Assembly (NCBI GenBank): GCA_013397935.1
Contig: VZRN01002993.1
Span: forward strand, 712,715 to 776,714
Direction of reading: 5' to 3'
DNA: 64,000 nucleotides
From: Dasyornis broadbenti
Lineage: Eukaryota > Chordata > Aves > Passeriformes > Dasyornithidae
Part shown: one piece after another, positions 37,918 to 51,600 of the stretch
How positions within the stretch are numbered: position 1 is the stretch's first letter
Layout: each line of letters begins with the position of its first letter
Program-made: the position numbers and the translations under genes
The notes under the pieces: model-generated
Databases searched by the model: none
The model's input: the letters and a program-made list of their open reading frames with translations, nothing else
Told to the model about the DNA's origin: nothing

Positions 37918-37963
37918 TTATTATAATCATAAAGCAATTGCTATTATAATCATAAAGCAATTG
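37918..37963. repeat. Tandem duplication, 23-bp unit, two copies
   Basis: ATTATAATCATAAAGCAATTG occurs twice with a 23-bp period (37918-37940 and 37941-37963), the copies differing only at the first bases. It is a recent local duplication. Confidence 0.9.
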
Positions 37964-39764
37964 TTCTTAGCTTTCACCTCTGTCACGTCACATTGTCATG
38001 TATGTGTAACAGGAAAATGTTGTGTAAGGAGATCTGATCACAAGGACCCTTTTAACACTGTCAAATGAAAGTTGGAAGCATAAAGTAGCCTGCACCTCTG
38101 CTTTGCCGTGGCTTTGAGGAAAACCGGAAACAGAAGTCTTTCCTGCCCTCCCTGGTCTCTGACAAAGAGTCAAGCCAAGTGACACCTCCAGAAAGTCAAT
38201 CTAATTCAAAAAGGCTACACTCTGACATTCATGATTAACACAGCATCCATGTGGAGGAGACTTGACAGTTAGATGACTGGAGTGATCCTTTCAGAGAAAC
38301 AAACAGTTCATTTTCAAATTATACTTCATTAGTTTAGAGAAGATTAATCAAATTGCAGATGGCAAATTGCAACTAAAGCTGCATAATCTTAGTGGAAGTA
38401 CCAGTAAAACTTAATTTTCACTAAAACTACAAGTTTAGAGATGAATGGCTCCCTCCACACCTCAAACTGCAAGAAGATAATAAATTATTATAGCTTAGAG
38501 TCTTAAGGGAGGTTTAATGGGAGGCAGAGCAAAGATGTTTCAGGAACAAATGTATTTAGCTGTACTGTGCATTTTTTAAAATATACCAATCATGTTTGTA
38601 GGCCTCTTAAGGATGCAGGGATGATTCTGCACAGGGGTGGTAAGGCAATTTTTTGTTTATAGTCAAAACCAAAAACACTCCTCAAATTAGAAGATATTGA
38701 AAGGAAGGTAGAATTAAATCAAAGTTTTAAGAAATCATTGTTCAAGTACAGGACTCGTTTAGCATGCAAGAAGTCCAGCAGATATCAAGAAAGTTATTAG
38801 TAGGGTTCAAGAGCCTTGCCTCATAAATTCCCTTCTAGTAGTTACTTAATTATTAATACAGAAATTGACAACTTCAGTAACGGACAAAAGGCTTTCTTAC
38901 AAAACAATGGTACTTAGATGGTTTGTGAAAGTATCATAAGGAGGGTTTTGAAATTCCGTCAAAAATTAAACAGAATCATAAGGATGGGCTATTCAAAATT
39001 AGTGCTTTTACCTTTTTATAATAAGAAATTTGGAAGGCTGGTTTTACCCCAATTTCAAGAAGGAAATTCCTCCTGCATTTTGCTGTGATATTCTACTAAA
39101 TGGAAACATTAAACAAAAACTTTTTTCTATATCTGTGTAACTGTCTTTTCAATGGCTTGATCTTTTCTTACAGATTTCCACAGCCCATGATCCTATTTAT
39201 ATTTCCTGTGCAAGACCAAAGACATCTAAGTCGTCATATTGACCCTGCTGAGTCAATTCACTTTAGGAAAAGCAAAAGTATACAGAAACTAGAGTCCGCA
39301 AATTCTGATGACAGATAACACCCTAATAACTGATGACATGATAAATTGTTAATAATCCATCTGCATATCTGAAGACATAATAATGTAAAACAGTAGTGAT
39401 ATATCAAAAACATAAGAATTATTTTCTTTTTCTATTTGATGCAAGTATTTTGTCAATTTTTTGATAGATTTTTAAATCAAATTATTTGAATATTCTCTTC
39501 TGATGAGTTAAAAAATCTTCCTTGTCAAGCAGGCAGAAACCAAAGGAATAGGCAAAGCACAGTAAATGCAGAGAGGCTAACTGTAAGCACTGTATGACAT
39601 TATGTTCATTCATGCTGACATTTCTGTTGGTCAAATGGCAACTTTGGAGTTCATGAAGTGAACTGACAGTGCTGTGCATGCTTTACACACACATCCCATT
39701 TGTTTTTAACAACATTGCTGCAAAAAAAGAGGAAAGTGAAAACCAGACATTCTTAGCATTCAGG

Positions 39765-39903
39765 CAAACCAAATAAAAGCCCAAAACAAACACAACCACC
39801 CTGCCAATAAACCAATAAAACAAAAAACCAAAATCAACTCAAAACAAAACAAAAAACCAAACCCCTAAAAAACAAATCAAAAAACCAAAACCTAAAAAGA
39901 ACC
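39765..39903. repeat. A/C-rich simple repeat
   Basis: Nearly 140 bp are almost only A and C on the plus strand, with repeated AAACAAAAC and AAAACCAAA words. It is similar in style and strand to 19604-19734. Confidence 0.88.
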
Positions 39904-41867
39904 CGCAGCAAGTCTCACCAGGGAGAACTGATTCATTATGTCAGCTCCTCAGGGGTTTCTAGAACAGATTTGGCAGGGCAGTGACTTTCTGACATGACTC
40001 AGGTTGTCGAGCCAGTGATCAACTGATTTGTGTTGTGGCAGTTTTCTACAGTTCAGTTCCAGGAAATGAGATTATTTCTGTTCAGCAGGAAAAAACAAGG
40101 CAGTGGCTGGGTCAGAGAATGGAGCAGACATGAAGACATAAGGAAAACTAGTGATCAAGTGATGGCTTTTGTAGCCACATTTCTGACCAAAGAGTTCTAA
40201 CTTATGGTCCAAATACCCTTCCCTTACATGGGATCCACAATGCCTTTTCAAGGAGATTAATTCAAAAATGAAAGCGGAGATATCATGTTTTAGGAAGATA
40301 AATTTTAACAATATCCTTATACGTCTTTAGTCTATGATGAAATTACGAAAGAGCCAGTAAAAATCTGAACCCAAACTAAATTTTAAAAAGAGAAAATTAT
40401 GTGAAATAAAGACAACGGGTGAAGAAGACATTGGTGCAGATGCACTAAAATCTACAATAATGGTAGCACACAGAAAGTTTTGTTTGGAGAACCCATTAAT
40501 TTCCACTTAAGAGCTTTAAATATGAGTCAGCTGAGATGCACAGCATATCCTAGAAACAGTAGAACTTTATCCTCTCCAGGTGAACTAGAAGAGTGTATCT
40601 TGAATGGCTTGTCTAAAACTTAATGAGGCAGCTGGAGAAGAACCTCTGTTTGAAATTCTGGAAGTATTGACACAAACCAACTTCAAAAAGGGCTGAATTC
40701 AATCTACCTATTAAGTCATGTCAGGTTCTTAAATACAACATCTATGGTACTATTCAGCTGCTTAAAAGGTTATTGAGTATTACAGATAATATATGAAATT
40801 CTGTATTCCTTCTTATTCCCTCTCATACTATTCACCTTGTGTTCAACTGTATGTTGAGCATGTGGACTTGACTGGGAATGGCATATATGCAATGTACCAT
40901 AATTCTGTCCTGTAGATTGCACCACATTTGATTTACTCACTCAAGCAGTATTTCTAATCTTTTCAAATCCCCATGAAGAGATGGAGCAAATCTCAAAAAA
41001 CAGAGTCAGTTCTATGATTACTACTCTTGGAAATTTCTGTTTAACCATGCAAAACTATATCCATGTAGAACCCTTGCAAGTGGCAAAATTTCAAATGTAA
41101 AAGTGAGGACACATTTACTCTAGTGCACCAACTTCATCTCCTGTTGCAAGAGATTATCTGTCAGCAGCTGATGTGGACACATACCCTTCACTAAGGAATA
41201 TTTTTCTATTTTACGTGGGAGAGAATGTTCATTTCTTAATAGTAGGAAGGGATCACTGTCATTTTACTCCTAGAACTATTGCCATACCCAAGGTGATATA
41301 TCACTCAGTTTTTATATTACAATAGATTCAAGGGTTGCATTTGCTTGCAAGTATCATATTTCATAGTTGAAAGATAGTAGAATTGATGTTTTCCCTGTAG
41401 AGTAGTTCTTAATACTTTGTAGAGGCTTGACTTTCAGAGGTTTTGTGAATGCTACTGAAAGCATTGTGATGAAAGAGGTATCCCATGACACTGGAAGAAT
41501 CATTCACAAGAGTCAAAAATTGAATTGAAATGGAGGGTAAAGAATTTAAAGCACAAAGCTTGCAACTCCTTTACTTACTAAGACTTTTCCATAGTACAAT
41601 AAAAATAAAAGTTATTTTGCATTTGCATAAGACCTCTCTGTCTAAGTCATTTAGATTTTAACTAAAACAAAAGTCCATGGAAAGTGGGGGAAATCCACTG
41701 CCAGGATTAATATCTTAGTATTATATCTATTAGTAGTATTTCTATTGTTTTGCTTTGCTGAAGGCAAGTCTTCAAATTGTATGTGATTTACAGTGGCTGA
41801 TCTTTGAGTAATAAAGAATAAGCCAGATGAACATAATGATGAAATACCATGGAGGGAATCAAGCACT

Positions 41868-42140
41868 TACACAAGCCAGCAGGACCCTCAGGAGGTTCTA
41901 GCCCTAACCCCTGTTCAGAACAGGTTCAGCCATGGGGTCTAACTTGGCTGGAAGGAGGTTGGAAATCCTCCAAGGAGAAAAGCAGCACCACCTCCCCATG
42001 CTCTGGCCTTGATGTCTAGTTGTCCTTGCGGAGAAAAAACTTCTCTTAAACCTTAAAACTTCTCCTGTTTTGGTCAGTGTCCCTCATTCTCCCACCAGAA
42101 ATCACTGTGATGTCCTCATCCCCATCCCTGTGATCCATTT
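41868..42140 (-). mobile_element. Probable old CR1 fragment
   Basis: Read on the plus strand, the words CAGGACCCTCAGGAGGTTCT, GGAAATCCTCCAAGGA, CAGCACCACCTCCC and GAGAAAAAACTTCTCTTAAA, then CATTCTCCCACCAGAAATCA follow the order found in a reversed CR1. In fresh copies the last two correspond to GTGAAAAAACTTCTCCTAA and CTCTCACCAGGAATCA. The match is much weaker than for the other copies, and the 3' tail is not seen. The following 42141-42480 is richer in GC than its surroundings but could not be assigned. An older CR1 subfamily is the best guess. Confidence 0.5.
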
Positions 42141-42800
42141 CGCTGTGTACCGGGGTGCAGTCAGGTGCTGTTAAGCCATATCTGCTCCCACTGAACCAGT
42201 CTCACAGCCTCCCTTTGGAGGGTGAGTGTTCCAAGACTGATGTCCCAGTGAGAAACTCCAATGTGTTGATGTTTTTCCGGCTCTCTGGCCTAATCTGGAT
42301 GATGTTTCACCCTTGGTCGAGCCATGTTGAAAGGTCCCCATCAGATACTTCATTCTCACATGCCCACAGATGTACACCAAGAGGACTTTGTCTGGGAGTG
42401 TTCTTTCATCTGTAGTGAGGCTGTGTTGTCCACTTAGTCCGTGGCACTCCGGCCAGCTCTCAGAGGGCTAACATGCTTAAATGACTCAATTAATATGTTT
42501 GGAAAAAATAGGTAAGTTTCTTCATTAGAACTGACAAAGAAGCAGCAAGTTTCAATCTAAGAACAGGTGAAAAGCAATGGGCCTAAGTTGAACCTAATTA
42601 AGTTCATTAGTTGAACAAGTAGAGGGAAAAAGGGTAATTAGCACCACTCCACTAGCAACGTTCTTGACACCGGATAATTAGACCTTTGGAAAAGTACCAC
42701 AGAGCAGTACAATGCTACAACTATGCATTTTTTCAGGCTAACATAGAAGGACCCACATAATGGAGTCATCAGTGTAATGATTTCCCAGAGAACATGAGAG

Positions 42801-42851
42801 GAAGTTTGTTGGAAGTGGAAAGTTTGTTGGAAGTTTGTTGGAAGTGGAAAG
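42801..42851. repeat. Tandem duplication, 29-bp period
   Basis: GAAGTTTGTTGGAAGTGGAA starts at 42801 and again at 42830, an exact repeat with a 29-bp period in which the shorter word AGTTTGTTGGAAG recurs. It probably arose by replication slippage. Confidence 0.9.
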
Positions 42852-43916
42852 ATGTGTTTGTTCTTAAAAGATGCTTCTAACACTTACACTGTACAACAGG
42901 AACAAAAGCCCAAAAATACTACTTTAATATGCATTTGCAATCTAACTGTATAATCTGTTTTATAACAGGGGCATGAAGAACTTTCTCATTTTGGGGGAAG
43001 GTGGAACAGGAATGTGCTTTTGCACACTTTTAGTGTTTATATGACATCTATAAAATAAGTATGAGCAGTAATATTGTCAAATTCTTCTCAGACCAACTTT
43101 CAATAGAAAAAAAATCCTTAAATAAAATTTGAAGGCAGGCCAAGCAACAGACAGGATAAATGCCAATCTGTAAATGCTGTGTTTCTATTTCTCAGTTACT
43201 TGGAACATTGTCTGGCATTGGGGCCTATTTATTAGGGTAAGGCTTGAAGCAGAATATATATTAGTTTACTGTTACAAAGGAATGTTGCATTGCTTACAGG
43301 CTATTTTCCCCTTGAGTGTCATAATGACTTTTTACCTGTATTAAATCCTTGTGTTTTTGTAATGAAATGCATGCTCTTGTGCCTTAATGAGACCTCAAAT
43401 ATAATTTATAATCAAACATTACGAATCTGCAATTGCTACATTCCCTATTCACCCATACCAGCTTCCAATATACAACACAATTTCTGGTGGATGTGTCGCT
43501 CCAGCCTACTGGAGTTGAAGTACTTGTAATTGTCAGTCTTATCTTCCTTAGAACCTGATGGAAGTGTAGGTGTTTGTTTCTCAAGTTCCTTATATTAAAA
43601 CAAAAAGGACCAAAACTTCTAGCTAGGTAAGGTTGAATGTTGTCAGTAGATAAAGGAGAAAAGGAAAGAAACAGTGATTGCATGATGATTCCAAATGTCC
43701 TCCACAATAATTGCTAGAACTGCTATGTTTTGGTTTAATCCATACAGGTTTCCACTGGCATTAAGGGAGAGCTTCTCATTGATTTCGACAGTACCATGGC
43801 TAATATCTAATTTGATGGATGTGTTTCTGACTACAGTTTCCTTGTTTGTACACTGAACATAAACCAGTGTGACAGTGTAAACCAATGTAAATTGGAACTC
43901 AGAGTGGCACAGCTGA

Positions 43917-44086
43917 TTAATTAGACATTGCCATGAAGTTTGAACAGCTGAGAATAACCTAGTATCTCTTTTCTGTATCTAGTTTGTGTACTGTATCTAG
44001 TTATCTTACTGTATCTAGTTTTAATTAGACATTGTCATGGAGTTTGAACAGCTAAAAATAACCTAGTATCTCTTTACTGTATCTAG
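43917..44086. repeat. Tandem duplication of about 104 bp
   Basis: TTAATTAGACATTG at 43917 recurs at 44021. The two copies match for about 65 bp, including GAGTTTGAACAGCT-like and AATAACCTAGTATCTCTTT segments, with a handful of substitutions. Between them CTGTATCTAGTT is repeated three times. This points to a segment duplication with an internal short repeat that seeded it. Confidence 0.9.
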
Positions 44087-47000
44087 TCATCCAATCGCAT
44101 ACATATTTTGTCTATTTCAACAAAACTTGGTTTAAGATCGCTTAATAAAAATGCTTCAGGTCTTTAAAGCTTTTCTGATGTTGGTGGATCTCACTCTAAG
44201 TTTTCTGTATAGCAGATATTCCCTTGAACATGTTTTATCTCAAGCTATGTTACTGTATGCCATATTTTAGAAATATCATCTACCTACACTGACGGAAATC
44301 AAAATCTCCCATAACCTATGGTGGTTGTATCTGTGAATTACTGTAGCTAGAAATATTTTCTGTCACTTCATTATAAATAAGGAAAATCAGTTAGATAAGC
44401 TATATCACTGTGAATAAATTAGGAGCAGTAGAGATGATTGATCAGAGTCTCATCTTTTATCTGTGTGAAAAGGATAGAGGGCTATGCCATAAGTCAACTT
44501 ACTTTACACCTTAGTGAATAACTTTATTCTTGTCTCTTTTTCTTTCTGTGTACATAGCAATATGTAGTTAATGTACAACAAATCACTATTTTCAAATAGG
44601 ATCTGTGAATCTAAATGCTTCAAACAGGCACAGGGGCATATTTATTCCAAAGAGTGAATCCACAATGACACCGCTAATGAGTATGTCCTTGAAGGACTTA
44701 GGCTGCATTTATGCATACATAATTTGGTTACGATGGATTCATTAAGGAAAGGCAGAGATGTCCATATTACCTGAAGCCTATTTGAAGGGAACATCTGTTT
44801 TGCTAAACGGAGAGCATTTGTGAAATGAGAATGAGCAAGAGACCTCATCTTTGCACACGGAAAGAGAAAAAGGAAGAAGGACTTAAGAGAGAACTGTTAA
44901 GTGCTGACATCTGCTGACCTGATCTGGTGCAAGAAAATAACCACACAGAAAGATGCACGTTTTCTGGGCTGCCTGTACCAACCCATACAAGTATGAATAT
45001 TCACCATGCTGTTAGAATCTATAGAAATTAAAATGAGGACATTTTTCCCTATGCCGTGTTCATCTCCAATACTTTCTAATATTTCTCAGGTAATCCGTAC
45101 CTGCTCATTTGTTCAATTGTACAATTATTTCAGCATTCAGAGAGAGGCAAAGACAAAGATTTCATGCAGCTGTTCTGATCATCAGAAAAGTCCAAGCTGT
45201 GGAAACTTTTGATTCATCAGATAAAAGTTCAACATTCCTGCATTATAAGCTTGTCTTTCTTATATTAATCCTTCTAACAATAGAAACAAGAAAGAACTTC
45301 TTATCCACTCTCCACCATTGAAACAAAAGATTCCAGTATGAAGCAGCACACTTTTTAGGGAGAAATTGGTTATACTCGTGTACTGTATTTTGTGTTATTT
45401 TACCACTTTTCCAAAAGTAAAAAAATTCTGGTTTTCAGTTCTGAACAGATCTTAATGAAGTGCCATGTCTGATTTACATCATCCACTGCAAAATTTTAAT
45501 ATTTTCCTGTGGGAAAGTAAGAAAGAGTTAAAGTTTCCCAGTTCTGCCTTACAGATTCCTTCATGTTCAGACAGCAAATCACCAAGGGAGGGCTAACCTC
45601 GTGAAAACCTCTTGTTATACTGTGTCCATTACGATTCATTTTGTGAAGCTAAGGAAGGTGTAAGATATCCCACTGCTTTTCCTCTCTGCTTTATTGAGAC
45701 AGTGGATGAGTCTTTCATGTTTTCATGGCTATTATTGTTAGCATAATGTTATTTGCATATATACCAGAGCTCAGATTTTTAATTAAAAATAGGTCCTCAG
45801 CAGCAGGACAAGCACCCTATGAATGTAAAAAATTATTTCTTGATTGTATATTTTAATCATGTGTCTACCTGAAGCATGACAGGAAATACATAAATACTCT
45901 GTATCTCTTCTTCATTAGAATTAAAAACATTGCACAAATTAAGCATGAGTCATAAGTATAAGAGTACAAGGGATGAAAATTGCAGAGCCTCTGCAGGTTG
46001 ATCATGAACAGCTGAGGATCTGCTGTTACAGTCTCAAGCTTTCCCTCAATATCATCTCCCATCCATTAGGCACTTAGACTGAGAGGTAAAAGTAGAATAT
46101 AGGCAGGGACTAAAGGCAGTGGTGTTTGTTTTACAGGTAGAATAAAATAAATAGAAGAACAGTTTGATCAATATACTAGAAAAAAGATCAAAACCTCCAA
46201 ACCTCCAAATTGAAGAACTTTAATTTAGTTTATGAATTCCACACAAAATGAAGACAAATAGATATATTGCTTTTCCTGTTCTACTTAATGTTTCATCACT
46301 CCCTCAATATCAATATGCTGTCCTAAAAATAAATTATATATAAGTAAGATGAAGTGGAAAGTGAAATTTGTATTTAATAGCTACAGATCATGGTAGTGTT
46401 TCTGGCTAATAAAACGAAAGAGTTATTGGGGAACCCAAGTAAATATGCACTTCTTATTAGATTAACTTCTCATGTGTTTCCAACATGAATGTATATCATA
46501 AACATGCAACTGTATTTTGGTGATGGCAAGTCCACTGCATTACTCACTGCTAAATACAATTACAGAATAAAACCTGAAATAATTCTGAATATTACCTAGC
46601 TGAATTTTAAATAAAATAGACATTACGTAGAGAAATAGAGTGGTGGGGAATGGAGATAGGTGATAGCTGTAATTTACCGCAACTTCTTAGTGGTTTGTTT
46701 CCCAGTTTGTTCCAACCCCCCTATCCTTATTTCTTAAAATTCAGATGTGGAAAGCAATAATGTAAAATTGGTCTTCCTCTTAAGGTTGGCAACAAAATTG
46801 AGACTTTTAATGTCAACTATCAGCCATCATACTATTTTTTTCTTTTCTAGAGCATGTCCTCCTGCTTGAAAATATTAATTCCTTTTCTTTCCCCCTGAAA
46901 GAACTGAGAGACAACTTCCCCATTTTGTTAAGGAAAAGTCCCCTTCAAATAGCTGACTGGATAGAACTGATTGAAATTGGTTTCCTCTTCTAACTTGCTG

Positions 47001-47800
47001 CTTTTTAATCTGTGCACATTCCTTTTATGTGATGAGAATATTGGTCAGTGAATTGATCAATTATTGACTGAAAAGTGAATTTCAAACCTACAGGACTTTT
47101 ATTTCTTTCATCTTATAGTCAAGATATATACTTCCTCCTGTTAGATACACTACTGCAAGGATGGAAAGCCAAGGAAAATCATCAATAAATGAAAAACTTT
47201 TGTTTCATGGACTGAAAGGCACAGCAGACTTCTGTTAAAAACACTGTGAAAGGCATAACTGTACATAGAGAAAATGTTTCCATTAGGCACCTGGGGCTAG
47301 CTGCCTCAGGCCTTTGCTAAGCAGTCAAACATCATCTCTCATTTGGGAAGCTCCCCCTGTATTCTCAGCTGTGATTCTGATCACTGTGCAGTCACCTTCT
47401 TGAAAAGCTGTTTTTTCCTGTTATCTGTTCCGTATTCTTCTGAAGTTCACTCACTTTGTGATTGGCATCTCACGCCTGTAACATCACTTCTACATCAATA
47501 GGCTCTTAGCACTAGACTAGCCAATGCCATGGTCTCAAACCCTCTGCAAAAAGAAAAGTGTACCCCACCCCCGCCAAGCTTTTATATTCCTTTTTTCTCC
47601 TCAGAGTGCACCACTGATTCTCAAAGGAGTCTTAAATCTAATGACTTCAAAATGCTAAGAGAGGAGAAAGCAAAGACTCCATAAAGCAAAGTTCTTCTGA
47701 AGCAGTGGTGGATAAAACACTTGATCTTTTTTTTCAAACCTGGCATACATAACTATACAGAAGTTGTTTAACTTGGGCTGCAATAGTAAAAAGAATAAAA

Positions 47801-47842
47801 GGAAAAAAAAAAAAAAAAGGAAAAAAAGAAAAAAAAGAAAAT
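47801..47842. repeat. Poly(A)/G-interrupted A-rich tract
   Basis: About 40 bases are all purine, mainly A with scattered G (runs of 16 A, then AAAAAAAGAAAAAAAAG-like). No retrocopy body was recognised upstream, so it is treated as low-complexity sequence. Confidence 0.9.
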
Positions 47843-48553
47843 TAAACTCCAGGACTGGTTAATGTTATGTTAGCAGCATTACTGAAATTGAGTGAACTCA
47901 CAGGAAGCCTAATAAACAAGTTGAATTGCAAAAAGCAAGCAAGCAGAATTCTACCTAGAATTACAGGAAAATGATAAAAGCTTTTTAGAAGCACTTTAGT
48001 ATAGCATACATTACAAGCAGGACCAGATTTTTTACCATTTGAATTCTAAATAATACATGAATCATTGGTTTATCAAACTGTTCAGGGAAGAAGCTCCAAA
48101 ATGAACAATTGCAGATTAAGACCCAAGGTTAGAAAAGAATTGTACATACTCAGCTGCACAAGTATTTCAGGGATGAAGATGACTGAAAGTACAGGATTGA
48201 TAGGCAAAAATTCAAGTTCCCAACAAGCTAGCAAATGATTTTGATTAGAAATATTGATTTGAGTAAATATACTTGTTAAATGGATTAAATTCTTAATGTC
48301 AGGAACCGCAAAGTTTTCAGATCCATCCGTTTCACCTGCAGAAGATGACACAGGTCCTAATTGTCTGTGCAATCAGGGGTTGAGACTGCAATACTCACCT
48401 TCTCAGGCCTGCTCTGCTGGTGTGGTATGATCCTCAGCCATCAGAGATGGCAATGCAGGTGACAGACCTTGCATCACATCTGGGCTCTTCAGCTTTGGAG
48501 TATTCAGCCTTACTCACCCCAGATTTTTGGTGTACTTGACCATGGTTTTTTGT

Positions 48554-48632
48554 TTGGTTTAGTTCGGTTTGGTTTGGCTTGGCTTGGCTTGGCTTGGCTT
48601 GGCTTGGCTTGGTTTGGTTTGGTTTGGTTTGG
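48554..48632. repeat. Pentanucleotide array, (GGTTT)n/(GGCTT)n
   Basis: About sixteen 5-bp units lie in register. The first few are GGTTT-like, the central seven or so are GGCTT, then five or so are GGTTT again. The block of GGCTT units flanked by the sister unit shows a T-to-C change that spread by slippage. The frame running through it (48469-48753) reads a Leu/Ala/Trp/Phe/Gly repeat and is not a gene. Confidence 0.95.
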
Positions 48633-51600
48633 ATTTTTTGGGGGTTCTGTTTTTCCTAAGACTGAATGTAAACAAGATGTAAATGGACCAAACCAGTTGC
48701 ACTTACATATCTGGCAAGGGAGAAAAAAATCTCAAATCTTTTTTTTTCAATGAATATTAGGGCAAATATTACAGTATTACTTCTTCAATGTCCAAAGTGC
48801 TTTTCATTTTCACAAACAAGAGAGTAAGCACCAATTACATGGGATAGAGTCTTTTCTTCAGAGGTTTTACAACTGTGTAAGACCAGTAAAAGAGCAAATG
48901 TAATGGCAAGGAGTAATTTTGCTATTTTGAAAAACTGCTGTAAAGATATTATTTCTGTAAGAAAATCAACTCTGAATTTGTAAAATAGAACAGATCAAAG
49001 GAAAGTTTATCCCCCATTTTTTTTCAAACAAGAGGCAGACTATAATTTTTCATTAAATCTTATTTAGTGATCAGGAAAGCTGTAAGAACAATATATTTGC
49101 AAAATTTTATACAATATTTTTAAAATAGCAGTAAGTCTTCAAAAAGTGTTCATGATGCGGACAACATCTTCATATATTATGTAAACCAAAATTTACTTGC
49201 TTTGGAAATTGAGAAGGAATTTTAGGTATGTGTGGAATGTATTTTACCCCATCTTTTCTTGCAGCTGAACTATTTTTAGTGCCATTTCTATTACACATGC
49301 CTCTCACAAACATTGTCAGCACTGGTTAAGCTTTTCATTGTAGACAAAGCTCAGCAGTGTTAACAAAACTAAGACTTTTCTTCTCTGATAAATGAGCTCA
49401 CTGCCGGCTATCCTATATATATCCCATTATTCTCTACTAGGAAGCAATAGATCAGCAGAAGTAGTTATTTTCTACATGAAATTTCTTAAAGCAGTGAAAA
49501 AGAAATCTTCAGTATATCTTAATTACTTTTGGATTTTTATTTTATATACTGATAAGAGAAATTAATTCTGACATTTGGAGAACTTCACAGGAAGTTATCT
49601 CAATATAGCCATCATTAAAAGCACTAACGTGAATAATCCTTACTAAGCAGAAAATGATACAGATTTTTGAGACTGGAATTTTGACAAACAAGCAAAACCT
49701 GTTCACTGGCAAATAGCTTTAGACAGTGAATTTAATGAGGAGTTTCAAATTAAGTAGACTCTAAGGTTTATAGAACAAGGATGATATTGCTGAGGTTCAT
49801 TTTTTAATCAGTGGGGACTCAAACTGAAATATATTAATGTTATATATATCTTTCAAAGAAAGCTTATAATGGCATTTCATAAAAGCATGGTTTCAACACA
49901 GATTTCATCTCCTTTTTTCCCCTCTTTGAAAGATCCCTCAAAGACTGGAGAAACCATGCAGTTCCTGGAATGAACTGGCATTTTGTGTGGGCTCTTTCTA
50001 CAATATGTTGTCTGACTGGGTCTCTATTATACGCTGAAAAAATGAACAAGACTTAAAACTCGACTTTAGCATATAAGCCTGGGTTATGTTCCAATAGATT
50101 CAAAGTGTTTTCTTATTTTATAATGTCCTTGTGCTAGAACTTGTAATTTGCTGTATTATTTATTACTGCATTTTATTAAAATACTAAATCTGTAAATAAA
50201 TATTTCGATGACACACTATTATTCATATAAACTTGACACAGTGTGATTGGAGACACAAAAAAGCTATGTTGTTCTACACGTGCTTCTTTTGCCCCCCACC
50301 ATCTGACTAGCAGTGCTCTTAAAGCAAAAGGATAGGCAGTGAGGAGCTGGATGCTCAATCTCAGACAAAGATGGGAGCAGCACAGAGGTGGTGTTTGGAA
50401 GTTTACTTGCTTAAGTTAGATATTAAGTTGAGTTAGTAAAACCATGTGTCTCATGTGACTGGTGGGAGGCCATTCATCTTGACACTTACTCAGCTTGGGA
50501 AATGGTTTTGATCTTTTTAAATGATCAGTTAAGAGACAGTTTGGTCATCCCCTTTTGTAGCCAGCGATCAATCACTGATGCAGGACTAAGAGAAAGCTTG
50601 GGCAAGCAAACAAAGAGGATAAATCAACAAGAATTATCAAGAAGTCTGGCAACAGGATTTATCAAGAATGAATGAAAGAACAATAAAAAAGACAAAAGAA
50701 ATTAAGGTTTCTTGCTGGAGAACAGCAACATCTTGTTTCTTACCCAGAGCTTAACTTTACATGTATTTCATCTCTCTACATCTACCCTATATGGCTCTAC
50801 AGGAAGACAGCAAATTTGTCTCATTAAGGGCTACAAATTCTGGAGTGATGTTATAACATTTGAAGTATCATATTTAATCTCCAGCAGTTAGCAAATAAAC
50901 CAATTAAATTTAAGTTATTTAGTATCAAAGATAGCCAGCAGAGTATGTAGCTATTTTGGGTTCAAATTATTGTGAACAGGTGGACTTTTCTACCTGCATT
51001 TGTAGTTTTTATAAGTATTCTGCAGGGAAAAAGATAATTATGTGTCTTACAAATCCTGAACAATGATTTTGTCTAGAGCAGCATGCTGCAAGCAAACAAT
51101 TTTTCTTCAAAACTTCATCTGACTTCTGAAAGAAAAAGAGTCTGCAAAATATGGGATAGAAGGACTTTGGAATACCCTATTGATAATGGCAAAGATTTCC
51201 ACATCATACATGATTTTTAATGTCTGAATTATTTTAACACATAATGTAAGATAATAATAAATATATCTAATTTTCTGAAAGCTCTGATACTCATCTAGCA
51301 AAAATCCTGGTGTAACTTCATAAAGCGTAACTAGGAGCCAACATACACAATTGGTACTTAACAGGTACAAAGCAAGCAAAGGAAGTGGTTGTTTCCAGAA
51401 TATGAAAACAACCAAGGTCATGAAAGCCTTCTCACCAGATGTTATGGCTAATCATAGGTTTACACTGCTTCAAAGCAAGACTGAAAAAAATATTGAAAAG
51501 AAATCCTTGATGAGTTGCTAAAAAAATAAGGAATATCTCCAACTCATAGTCTTCCTTCTTGGAGGCTGGGCAAATAGTCAGGGAAACATTGTACATAATT

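Larger units (their letters stand above)
36574..41867. other. Long noncoding stretch, no gene seen
   Basis: About 5.3 kb of AT-rich DNA without a recognisable gene or mobile element, apart from the small repeats listed separately (37918-37963, 39765-39903). Open frames of up to 79 codons have no family resemblance. Confidence 0.55.

Noticed and set aside
38970..39000. CAGAATCATAAGGATGGGCT as a CR1 terminus
   Set aside because: The resemblance ends after about ten bases and there is no CR1 body on either side.
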